From Dehalococcoidales bacterium (GTDB lineage Bacteria > Chloroflexota > Dehalococcoidia > Dehalococcoidales > RBG-16-60-22), in contig DAOVRI010000128.1 in NCBI GenBank assembly GCA_030628245.1, positions 1 to 5,250 on the forward strand: a stretch of 5,250 nucleotides of DNA, in the 5' to 3' direction. Below the pieces are notes generated by a model. The model was given only the letters and a program-made list of their open reading frames with translations. It made no database searches and was not told the origin of the DNA. Of this stretch, positions 1-4,886 are shown piece by piece; the first letter of the stretch is position 1, and every line of letters begins with the position of its first letter. The position numbers and the translations under genes are program-made.

Positions 1-387
1 AAAGGGCCGGTCAACTCTCGTTACCCTTAAAGGGCAGTGTCTCATGCCTTTGGGTGCGTAAATAAGGCAGCTTTTGGTGAGCATGTATTTCTCGTCTTCC
101 AGCCAGAACTCTACTTCTCCGCCCAAATCATGAGGGTTTTGCGGGTCACTGCCGAGAAAGCCGACAACCTCATCAAAATCATGTACGTGAGACGGTGAAC
201 CTTCCGTCTCCGTGGCTTTCCAGTACCAGGAACAAATCACGCTAAAAGCGCCTTTTACTATCTCGTCTTCCAGCCACAATATACGGGTTGCCCTTTCGTC
301 ATACTGATTCTCTTCGTCCCATTCCCGTGCCCCTTGAGGGAGTTTTAAATCGGTCAGGATATATTTCTCATATTTTCTCTCGGCCAT
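1..387 (-). CDS. Cupin-fold metal-binding protein, partial (C-terminus beyond window)
   Basis: The reading frame is open from the ATG at 387 down to base 1, giving 129 residues with no stop, so the gene is cut by the window edge. The protein starts MAERKYEKY. Seen directly: a cupin motif 1 of the form HxHxxxE (H67, H69, E73 in SHVHDFDEVVGFLG) and a cupin motif 2 of the form PxGxxH (P112, G114, H117 in APKGMRHCP). In cupins, these two His, the Glu and the last His bind one metal ion. From memory, this resembles a family of small cupins in anaerobes with a SHxHDFD core and an RVDxP near the C-terminus. The RVDRP at 124-128 would then mean little is missing. No signal peptide or membrane segment is visible, so it is probably cytoplasmic. 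The substrate and reaction are unknown. The start is fixed by AGGAGG seven bases upstream. The gene is divergent from the membrane-protein gene at 714. Confidence 0.85.
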   Translation of the reverse strand, partial: MAERKYEKYILTDLKLPQGAREWDEENQYDERATRILWLEDEIVKGAFSVICSWYWKATETEGSPSHVHDFDEVVGFLGSDPQNPHDLGGEVEFWLEDEKYMLTKSCLIYAPKGMRHCPLRVTRVDRPF

Positions 388-394
388 TTTTTCT

Positions 395-400
395 CCTCCT
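395..400 (-). promoter_or_regulatory. Shine-Dalgarno of the cupin gene
   Basis: The minus strand reads AGGAGG, a full anti-16S match, with seven bases before the ATG at 387. This fixes the start codon. It contrasts with the two plus-strand genes in the window, which have no comparable site. Confidence 0.85.
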
Positions 401-424
401 TTGGAATTTGCTTGATGTAACGAT

Positions 425-433
425 ATTGTAGCA
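425..433 (-). promoter_or_regulatory. Extended -10 promoter element of the cupin gene
   Basis: The minus strand reads TGC followed by TACAAT, an extended -10 (TGn plus a five-of-six match to TATAAT). No good -35 lies 16-18 bases upstream, which is typical of extended -10 promoters. Transcription would begin near base 418 and give a leader of about 30 bases containing the Shine-Dalgarno. Predicted by eye only. Confidence 0.5.
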
Positions 434-494
434 CTTTTGGGCGGGCATTAAGAAGTGTTGGGGGTGGGTATTTTTTCTACCTCACCCCCTGTGT

Positions 495-530
495 CCCCCT
501 CTCCTTACGAGGTGGTCAAAGGAGAGGGGG
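495..530. repeat. Perfect inverted repeat: 12-bp stem, 12-base loop
   Basis: CCCCCTCTCCTT (495-506) is exactly complementary to AAGGAGAGGGGG (519-530), with a 12-base loop between. No T-run follows in either direction, so it is not a standard rho-independent terminator. It looks like one of the C-rich/G-rich intergenic hairpin repeats scattered through some bacterial genomes; that comparison is from memory and needs a genome-wide search. Confidence 0.75.
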
Positions 531-539
531 AAGAAAGAG

Positions 540-561
540 AAGAGGGGCTGGCGCCCCTCTT
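540..561. repeat. Perfect inverted repeat: 9-bp stem, 4-base loop
   Basis: AAGAGGGGC (540-548) pairs exactly with GCCCCTCTT (553-561) around a TGGC loop. It starts ten bases after the previous hairpin, so the two probably belong to one repeat unit. On the minus strand it is followed by a pyrimidine-rich CTCTTTCTTCCCC, which is only weakly terminator-like. It could stop transcripts entering from either side, but I would not call it a terminator. Confidence 0.7.
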
Positions 562-649
562 AAACGCCACGCTGCGGTGGGGTAAGACCTACGGGATAAG
601 CAAAGAATGGTGCGAGGGCGGCATGGGAGGGAATAGATAACAGGCGAAA

Positions 650-677
650 GGGGAGGGGAGGGGGAGAGACAAGGGGG
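650..677 (+). other. G-quadruplex-forming motif upstream of the membrane-protein gene
   Basis: Four G-runs of 4, 4, 5 and 5 bases lie at 650-653, 655-658, 660-664 and 673-677, with loops of 1, 1 and 8 bases. This satisfies the usual G4 pattern with tetrads to spare. It lies on the coding strand of the downstream gene and ends two bases before the predicted -35 box. The motif is seen directly; folding and any effect on transcription are inference. Confidence 0.6.
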
Positions 678-679
678 AC

Positions 680-707
680 TTGACGTAATGTATGGGAGTG
701 ATAGAAT
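680..707 (+). promoter_or_regulatory. Sigma70-type promoter giving a leaderless transcript for the gene at 714
   Basis: TTGACG (680-685, five of six to consensus) and TAGAAT (702-707, five of six) are separated by 16 bases. With a normal 5-8 base discriminator, transcription starts at about 713-715, on the ATG at 714. No usable Shine-Dalgarno is present: the nearest G-rich run (708-712) is one base from the ATG and GGGAG at 694-698 is too far upstream. A leaderless mRNA is the simplest reading. Confidence 0.6.
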
Positions 708-713
708 GGGGGC

Positions 714-1328
714 ATGAGTTCGTATTTGGAAAGTCAATCCGCTTTAAGACGTGCGTGGGCTGACACGATAACATCATTTCATAAAATCTACTTCTTTTGG
801 GCAGTGGAAGTAATAGCAGCTGGATTAGGAGTTTTTATCGGTACAATCGTTACACCCGAGGGCGTAGGAAGGGTTATTTCTGCCATATATCCAGTGTTTG
901 GGGGAATCATTGGTGTTTTAGCGGGATTCTCTCTCATTATTATCTTCAATCTTGTATTAGCACCTTATCATCTACTTAAAGAAGCGCAAAAACGAATACG
1001 TCAGTTAGAAATAGTAAAAGAAGATGATAAGAAACAAGCTCAAATTCGTGGAGATATAGAAGTATTGATTATAGAAGGCACAGATGTTTTAAACGGTTTT
1101 AAGTCAGTAAGTACTTTTGATGATGCTTGGCCTATAGAGGAATTCAAGGCTTGGCGTGAAAGGGGTTCGGAAATTTTAGATAAGTATAAACTCAGCACAG
1201 AGAGTACACTTTGGTTTAGAGACGTATATATTGAAGTTGGCAGTACAAATGATTTAAGTAGTTTTATAGAGGCATGTGAAGCAGGATTAGATAGACTTGA
1301 AGATATTCTTAGGTCATTGCGTTCCTAA
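714..1328 (+). CDS. Hypothetical two-TM membrane protein with soluble C-terminal tail
   Basis: A 204-residue protein that I do not recognise. Seen directly: a short polar N-terminus (1-26), a first hydrophobic segment (about 27-46), a short loop containing TPEGVGR, and a second hydrophobic segment (about 59-83). A charged, coiled-coil-like helix follows (about 86-112, YHLLKEAQKRIRQLE then a Lys/Asp-rich stretch), then a soluble Trp-containing acidic region to the end. The likely topology is a helical hairpin in the inner membrane with a large cytoplasmic tail. ATG 714 is the first start after an in-frame TAG at 702-704. G+C over 721-1320 is about 38% by hand count, far below ffh, and codon use is AT-rich, which suggests acquisition by transfer. 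No catalytic motif is visible. A sensor, scaffold or phage-defence accessory role is possible but unsupported. The stop is 46 bases before the ffh start. Confidence 0.75.
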   Translation: MSSYLESQSALRRAWADTITSFHKIYFFWAVEVIAAGLGVFIGTIVTPEGVGRVISAIYPVFGGIIGVLAGFSLIIIFNLVLAPYHLLKEAQKRIRQLEIVKEDDKKQAQIRGDIEVLIIEGTDVLNGFKSVSTFDDAWPIEEFKAWRERGSEILDKYKLSTESTLWFRDVYIEVGSTNDLSSFIEACEAGLDRLEDILRSLRS

Positions 1329-1335
1329 CTCAGCC

Positions 1336-1365
1336 TTGACCCTCTTACCCCTCTCCCCTTACAAT
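1336..1365 (+). promoter_or_regulatory. Sigma70-type promoter of ffh, near-leaderless
   Basis: TTGACC (1336-1341, five of six) and TACAAT (1360-1365, five of six) are 18 bases apart. The expected start point is about 1371-1374, one to four bases before the ATG at 1375. The spacer is a pyrimidine tract (CCCTCTTACCCCTCTCCCC), so the upstream region cannot supply a Shine-Dalgarno. The -35 box begins eight bases after the stop of the previous gene, so ffh has its own promoter even if some read-through occurs. Confidence 0.6.
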
Positions 1366-1374
1366 TAAACTATC

Positions 1375-2706
1375 ATGTTTGAAGTCCTCAGTGAAAAGCT
1401 CGGTAATGTCTTTCGCATTTTAGGCAATCGCGGCAAGCTCACCGAAAAAGATATCGACGAGGCCATGCGGCAGGTGCGGCTGGCCCTGCTGGAGGCGGAC
1501 GTCAATTTCAAGGTAGTCAAGGACTTTGTAAGCAGGGTCAAGGAACGCTCTATCGGCAAGGAGGTTTTGGAGAGCCTCACCCCCGCCCAGCAGATAATAA
1601 AAATCGTCAATGAGGAGCTTATCACCACCCTCGGCGACGGGGAGGGCGGTCGGCTGATGCAAGCCTCCCGGCCCCCCTCCGTCATCATGATGGTTGGTTT
1701 GCAGGGGAGCGGCAAGACGACCACCGCCGCCAAGCTGGCGCTACACCTGAGGCATACCGGGCAGAAACCGCTGCTGGTGGCCGCCGATAATCGACGTCCC
1801 GCCGCCATCGAGCAGCTGGTGACGCTGGGCAAGCAGCTCGATGTACCGGTGTACAGCGAAGACCCCAGGACAGCCAGCAAGGACATCTGTGCCCACGCCA
1901 TGTCCCAGGCCAGGAAGATGGCGGCTACCCATGTCATCGTCGATACGGCGGGTCGACTTCACATTGACGACGAAATGATGGCGGAACTGGAACAGGTCAA
2001 AAAGGTGTTAAAGCCTGATGAAGTGTTGCTCGTCGTAGATGCCATGACCGGGCAGGACGCGGTGAGGGTGGCGGAGGAGTTTCACGCCAGGGTGAGCCTG
2101 ACAGGGCTCATCCTGACCAAGATGGACGGCGACGCGCGGGGTGGGGCGGCGCTCTCTATCCGGTGGGTGAGCGGGGTGCCCATCAAGTTCATCGGCATCG
2201 GGGAAAAGACGGACGCCTTCGAGCCTTATTATCCCGACAGGCTGGCGTCCCGAATCCTGGGCATGGGCGATGTCCTGACGTTCATCGAGAAGGCGGAGAA
2301 GACCCTCGATGAGAAGAAGGCCCAGGAGCTGCAGAGAAAGGTAAAGACGGCCAGTTTCAACCTGGAGGACTTCCTGGAGCAGTTGAAGGCCATCAAGAAG
2401 ATGGGGCCGATTGCCCAGTTGGCCGAGATGCTGCCGGGGATGTCCAGGATGGCCAGCAGCCTCCCCGACGGCGCCCAGGAAGCCCAGATGCAGAAGGTCG
2501 AGGCGATTATACTTTCGATGACTCCCCAGGAAAGGCAGAACCCCGGCATTATCGGGGGGAGCCGGCGGCGGCGCATCGCCAACGGCAGCGGCACCAGGAC
2601 CCACGACGTCAATCAGCTAATTAATCAATTCAGCCAGATGCAGAAGTTCATGAAGATGGGCGCCAAAGGCAAGCTGCCGAAGAACATCATGGGGATGTTC
2701 AAATAG
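1375..2706 (+). CDS. ffh: Signal recognition particle protein Ffh (SRP54 GTPase)
   Basis: Complete at 443 residues, the usual bacterial length. Ffh binds 4.5S RNA, captures hydrophobic signal sequences as they leave the ribosome, and delivers the complex to FtsY at the membrane through paired GTP hydrolysis. Domains seen: the N domain (about 1-95) with the helical RQVRLALLEADVNFKVVKDF segment; the G domain (about 96-295) with P-loop GLQGSGKTT (108-116), the ADNRRPAA insertion-box signature (137-144; many homologues have DTYRPAA), DTAGRL (190-195), TKMDGDARGG (248-257) and GIGEK (274-278). The Met-rich M domain (about 325-443) has MGPIAQLAEMLPGM (343-356) and the RNA-binding SRRRRIANGSGT (396-407). 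All key motifs are intact. The start at 1375 matches the conserved N-terminus although no Shine-Dalgarno precedes it. ffh often sits beside rpsP or ftsY; neither is seen here. No 4.5S RNA gene is visible in the window. Confidence 0.98.
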   Translation: MFEVLSEKLGNVFRILGNRGKLTEKDIDEAMRQVRLALLEADVNFKVVKDFVSRVKERSIGKEVLESLTPAQQIIKIVNEELITTLGDGEGGRLMQASRPPSVIMMVGLQGSGKTTTAAKLALHLRHTGQKPLLVAADNRRPAAIEQLVTLGKQLDVPVYSEDPRTASKDICAHAMSQARKMAATHVIVDTAGRLHIDDEMMAELEQVKKVLKPDEVLLVVDAMTGQDAVRVAEEFHARVSLTGLILTKMDGDARGGAALSIRWVSGVPIKFIGIGEKTDAFEPYYPDRLASRILGMGDVLTFIEKAEKTLDEKKAQELQRKVKTASFNLEDFLEQLKAIKKMGPIAQLAEMLPGMSRMASSLPDGAQEAQMQKVEAIILSMTPQERQNPGIIGGSRRRRIANGSGTRTHDVNQLINQFSQMQKFMKMGAKGKLPKNIMGMFK

Positions 2707-2935
2707 TCTGAGTTATCTATTCCCATGACCTGCCCCCATTAGTTGTACCAGTTCTTATGTTAGAATCATTGTCATAATAGCTTCAGGCGCCGGTGGACGG
2801 TTATTCCTGGCGCTATGTGGACGTACCTGATTATATTCCCTTCTCCTCTTTACACTTCCGCCGTTGGGACTGGCTACAATGCCCTTGCGGTGCTGGTGAT
2901 GATGTTACCATACGCTTGACCCCCTTTGAGCTTAT

Positions 2936-2952
2936 TTGCCCTGTGAGGGCAA
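2936..2952. repeat. Perfect hairpin: 7-bp stem, 3-base loop
   Basis: TTGCCCT (2936-2942) pairs exactly with AGGGCAA (2946-2952) around GTG. No T-run follows, so it is weak as a terminator. It lies 14 bases before a second hairpin, and the pair may trim or protect the 3' end of the ffh transcript. Confidence 0.55.
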
Positions 2953-2966
2953 GCATTCAGAGCCTG

Positions 2967-2985
2967 CCCCGTACTTGATACGGGG
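2967..2985. repeat. Palindromic hairpin element, CCCCGTA/TACGGGG
   Basis: CCCCGTA (2967-2973) and TACGGGG (2979-2985) form a perfect 7-bp stem with the loop CTTGA. The core and its flanks (AGCCTG before, TCAGAGCT after) resemble a widely repeated intergenic hairpin that I recall from environmental bacterial genomes. That recall is unverified. It probably is a REP-like element rather than a terminator, because no T-run follows. Confidence 0.6.
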
Positions 2986-2989
2986 TCAG

Positions 2990-3035
2990 AGCTTCATTAT
3001 TCAGTTGTTAAAGTGCGTGTTTCCAGCTTCATTAT
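2990..3035. repeat. Two copies of an 11-base direct repeat, AGCTTCATTAT
   Basis: Exact copies lie at 2990-3000 and 3025-3035, spaced 35 bases start to start, immediately after the palindromic hairpin. This may be a local duplication at the edge of a repeat element. No function can be read from it. Confidence 0.5.
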
Positions 3036-3110
3036 CCAACAAAAAGTCAGAAGGTGAAATTTCAAGAAAAAGCTAATATGTGGATAATCCCAGAGGGGGT
3101 TAATTAACAG

Positions 3111-3140
3111 TAATAAGAAAAGCCCCCCGGTTGGGAGGCT
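3111..3140 (-). terminator. Rho-independent terminator of the RRM-helicase operon
   Basis: Read on the minus strand, AGCCTCCC, the loop AACC and GGGGGGCT form an 8-bp stem (one T-G wobble), followed at once by a TTTCTTATTA tract. It begins 50 bases after the helicase stop codon. On the plus strand the same stem has a C-A mismatch and is followed by TCATTTGTC, so it would work poorly for transcripts coming from ffh. Confidence 0.85.
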
Positions 3141-3189
3141 TCATTTGTCACACTAGAAGGATACTACAGATGGCAAGCAGAGATATATT

Positions 3190-4404
3190 CTACTTCATAG
3201 CTGTTTGTTTGCCAATCTCTTGCCTTCGTACGACACGCCGTCGCGGTCGCTGCGAAAAGCGTAGTTCTTTGTCCGGCGCAGGCCTGTTATAATCAAAGCC
3301 TTGAAGCGTCAGACGCTCCAGCGGCGCATCAAGAAGCTGTTCAAGAGCCCGTATCTTACCCGCATCAGCATTTGTCACGAATGTTAATGCCTCACCATTT
3401 TTATCGACCCGGCCGGTACGGCCGATCCGGTGGATGTAGTCATCCGTACTTTCGGGCATATCGTAATTGATGACGTGGGAAATACTCAAAACATCGATAC
3501 CGCGGGCAGCGATATCTGTCGCCACCAGAATCTTAATCGAGCCTTTACGGAAGCCTGTAAGCGCAGCCTGTCTCTGGTTCTGGGACAGGTTCCCTTGCAA
3601 TGAAGTCACCCGATAGCCGGCTCTTACCAGTTGCTGCGCCACGCGTTCGGCGCGGTGTTTGGTGCGGGTGAAGACAAGTACCGAATCCGTTTTGGTGCCA
3701 TTTAGAATTTCCTTCAGCAAAGTTGTTTTGAGGTGCTGTTGTACCGGGTACAGGGCATGTGACACTGTTTTTGCCGGTAGCGTGCGGCCGATTTGCACTG
3801 TGACCGGGTCATGCAGGGTTTCACGCACCAGGCGCCGGATACCGGCGGGCAGGGTGGCTGAGAAAAGCAATGGCTGGTGTTTGTGCAGGATGCACCCCAT
3901 AATATTACGTATATCAGGCAGAAAGCCCATATCGAACATACGGTCGGCCTCGTCGATGACGAGGATTTCCAGTTCTGACAAACTTATCGTACCCTTCCAC
4001 AGGTGGTCAAGCAGGCGGCCCGGGCAGGCTACGATGATTTCCGCGCCGCTGCGCAGCCCCCGATTTTGCTGTTCCATGCTCACGCCGCCATAGATAGCAA
4101 CACTTTGCAAGCCGGTTTTACTCCCCAGTTTGCTGATAACCTCGCAGGTCTGCTCAGCCAGCTCGCGTGTGGGCGAGATTATCAGGGCCCGAATGCAGCC
4201 TCGCGGGTTTTGCCGTAAGTGCTGTAAAATGGGTAGCGCGAACGCGGCCGTCTTGCCGGTGCCGGTCTGTGCCAGCCCAATGATATCGCGCCCCTGCGTA
4301 ATAGGGGGGATGGCCTGTAACTGGATTGGTGTGGGTATGGTATAACCGAGCGCACGTACACCGGCCATGATGCTCGGATGGAAATTAAAGGTTTCGAAAT
4401 TCAT
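3190..4404 (-). CDS. DEAD-box ATP-dependent RNA helicase, RhlE-like
   Basis: A complete 404-residue enzyme that would use ATP to unwind or remodel short RNA duplexes in the cytoplasm, for example in ribosome assembly, mRNA turnover or cold adaptation. Seen in order: Q motif GYTIPTPIQ (20-28) with an upstream aromatic (F6/F8), motif I AQTGTGKT (45-52), Ia PTRELAE (78-84), GG (106-107), Ib CPGRLLD (127-133; Thr is usual at the first place), II DEAD (151-154), III SAT (182-184), IV VLVFTRT (242-248), V ATDIAARGID (295-304) and VI HRIGRTGR (325-332). The tail after about 375 is short and basic (RPRRRVVRR), a likely nonspecific RNA contact. The compact core-plus-basic-tail form favours the RhlE group over CsdA or DbpA, which carry dedicated C-terminal RNA-binding domains. 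AAGGAG supports the start at 4404. It is the last gene of the minus-strand operon, 46 bases after the RRM gene, before a strong terminator. Confidence 0.95.
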   Translation of the reverse strand: MNFETFNFHPSIMAGVRALGYTIPTPIQLQAIPPITQGRDIIGLAQTGTGKTAAFALPILQHLRQNPRGCIRALIISPTRELAEQTCEVISKLGSKTGLQSVAIYGGVSMEQQNRGLRSGAEIIVACPGRLLDHLWKGTISLSELEILVIDEADRMFDMGFLPDIRNIMGCILHKHQPLLFSATLPAGIRRLVRETLHDPVTVQIGRTLPAKTVSHALYPVQQHLKTTLLKEILNGTKTDSVLVFTRTKHRAERVAQQLVRAGYRVTSLQGNLSQNQRQAALTGFRKGSIKILVATDIAARGIDVLSISHVINYDMPESTDDYIHRIGRTGRVDKNGEALTFVTNADAGKIRALEQLLDAPLERLTLQGFDYNRPAPDKELRFSQRPRRRVVRRQEIGKQTAMK

Positions 4405-4408
4405 TAAA

Positions 4409-4414
4409 CTCCTT
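4409..4414 (-). promoter_or_regulatory. Shine-Dalgarno of the helicase gene
   Basis: The minus strand reads AAGGAG four bases before the ATG at 4404. The spacing is a little short but acceptable. A run of six T (minus strand, 4416-4421) lies just upstream, so the site sits in an unstructured U-rich leader. Confidence 0.7.
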
Positions 4415-4432
4415 GAAAAAATACTGATTAAG

Positions 4433-4449
4433 CACCTGTATTACAGGTG
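4433..4449 (-). repeat. Intercistronic hairpin between the second RRM gene and the helicase
   Basis: CACCTGTA (4433-4440) and TACAGGTG (4442-4449) form a perfect inverted repeat, in practice a 7-bp stem with a 3-base loop. On the minus strand it begins one base after the RRM stop codon. A T6 run follows, but 11 bases past the stem, too far for a standard terminator. It may be a processing or stabilising hairpin, or a weak attenuator that lowers helicase expression relative to the RRM proteins. Confidence 0.55.
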
Positions 4450-4450
4450 T

Positions 4451-4783
4451 CTAACTAATTATGTATCTTCTTTCTCTTTTTTTATTAAGTCGGCTATTAC
4501 TTCTGATATTGAGGTGAGCCATTCCGCGCTTATCTGAGAGAGGAAGGGCTTCAACGACATTAACAATCCGGTCTCTCATTTTTTTCCCTTCGAGGTTGGC
4601 AATCGCGGCTGCGCCCTCAGATTTCGAGGCCATTTCCACATATCCGTAGCCCCGCGGTTGACCGCTACCGATATACCTGTCGTTCATGATGGTTACAGAC
4701 ACCACATCTCCAAATTCTGTGAACTCTTGGCGCAGTTCGTCTTCGGTCGTTTCGAGCGATAGGTTACCCACATAGATATTCAT
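4451..4783 (-). CDS. Single-RRM RNA-binding protein with basic tail
   Basis: A complete 110-residue protein consisting of one RNA recognition motif (about 1-79) and a 31-residue basic tail. Seen: RNP2 IYVGNL (3-8) and RNP1 RGYGYVEM (44-51), with the aromatic residues Y4, Y46 and Y48 at the places that stack on RNA bases. The tail ends NKKRERRYIIS and has no glycine-rich segment, unlike the paralogue encoded upstream. Small bacterial RRM proteins of this type (the Rbp class, best known in cyanobacteria) bind single-stranded RNA and often rise in the cold; that role here is inference. The start at 4783 is supported by the family N-terminus and by a G-rich Shine-Dalgarno. It is the middle gene of the minus-strand operon, 103 bases after the first RRM gene and 46 before the helicase. 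Confidence 0.93.
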   Translation of the reverse strand: MNIYVGNLSLETTEDELRQEFTEFGDVVSVTIMNDRYIGSGQPRGYGYVEMASKSEGAAAIANLEGKKMRDRIVNVVEALPLSDKRGMAHLNIRSNSRLNKKRERRYIIS

Positions 4784-4787
4784 GGTA

Positions 4788-4794
4788 CCCCCCT
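4788..4794 (-). promoter_or_regulatory. Atypical G-run Shine-Dalgarno of the second RRM gene
   Basis: The minus strand reads AGGGGGG four bases before the ATG at 4783. It is not the canonical AGGAGG, but it can pair with CCUCC through one G-U wobble. A hairpin stem ends six bases upstream, so access to the site could depend on RNA structure. Confidence 0.5.
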
Positions 4795-4799
4795 TTTAT

Positions 4800-4825
4800 C
4801 AAATCGGTTACGCTGCCCCGATTTG
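4800..4825 (-). promoter_or_regulatory. Leader hairpin beside the ribosome binding site of the second RRM gene
   Basis: CAAATCGG (4800-4807) and CCGATTTG (4818-4825) form a perfect 8-bp stem with a 10-base loop. On the mRNA the stem is followed by AUAAAA, the G-run and the start codon. No U-tract follows, so it is not an intrinsic terminator. Its place in the gap between two RRM genes suggests a cis element such as a temperature-sensitive structure, an RNase site, or a binding site for the RRM proteins themselves. All of these roles are inference. Confidence 0.5.
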
Positions 4826-4886
4826 TGACGGGTGAGCCAGTAAAGGTATATGCAACTGCCAGTACTAATTCGAGTCGCCGGGTTGA

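Larger units (their letters stand above)
388..713. other. Divergent intergenic region, no gene supported
   Basis: These 326 bases separate the cupin gene (leftward) from the membrane-protein gene (rightward). They hold the cupin promoter and Shine-Dalgarno, a pyrimidine tract near 482-506, two perfect hairpins (495-530 and 540-561), a G-rich stretch at 650-677 and the promoter at 680-707. Between about 562 and 649 I see nothing definite. A 61-codon frame at 455-640 runs through both hairpins and has the low-complexity composition expected of translated repeat sequence, so I do not call it a gene. Confidence 0.7.
2707..3189. other. Convergent intergenic region between ffh and the helicase operon
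   Basis: These 483 bases lie between two converging genes. I see no clear rho-independent terminator just after ffh. The stretch holds hairpins at 2936-2952 and 2967-2985, a short direct repeat at 2990-3035, a ten-base palindrome GTTAATTAAC at 3099-3108, and the minus-strand terminator at 3111-3140. A 61-codon frame from GTG 2793 to 2978 has no Shine-Dalgarno, and its stop codon lies in the loop of the second hairpin, so I leave it uncalled. A 34-codon frame from ATG 2815 in another frame encodes a hydrophobic peptide but has no start signal either. Confidence 0.65.

Noticed and set aside
455..640. 61-codon plus-strand frame upstream of the membrane-protein gene
   Set aside because: It runs through two perfect hairpins, its composition is Glu/Gly/Pro low complexity, and it has no start signal; it is best explained as translated repeat sequence.
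516..777. Two overlapping minus-strand frames of 73 and 62 codons
   Set aside because: Pro/Ser/Leu-rich products of the G-rich tract read backwards; one overlaps the start of the real gene at 714.
1365..1962. Long minus-strand frames (190, 80 and 73 codons) opposite ffh
   Set aside because: They lie opposite the fully conserved Ffh N and G domains and are shadows of GC-rich codon structure.
2008..2612. Minus-strand frames of 198 and 127 codons opposite the ffh 3' half
   Set aside because: They lie antisense to the conserved G and M domains, with no start signals and low-complexity residues.
2815..2919. 34-codon hydrophobic frame that could be a small membrane peptide
   Set aside because: No Shine-Dalgarno or convincing promoter, and it overlaps another equally unsupported frame.
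3099..3108. Ten-base palindrome GTTAATTAAC as an operator
   Set aside because: It is AT-rich and short, lies next to a terminator rather than a promoter, and has no second copy nearby.
3659..4345. Plus-strand frames opposite the helicase gene
   Set aside because: They are antisense to invariant DEAD-box motifs; shadows only.
4416..4449. Rho-independent terminator after the second RRM gene
   Set aside because: The T-run is 11 bases from the stem, too far for intrinsic termination, so it is recorded as a hairpin only.
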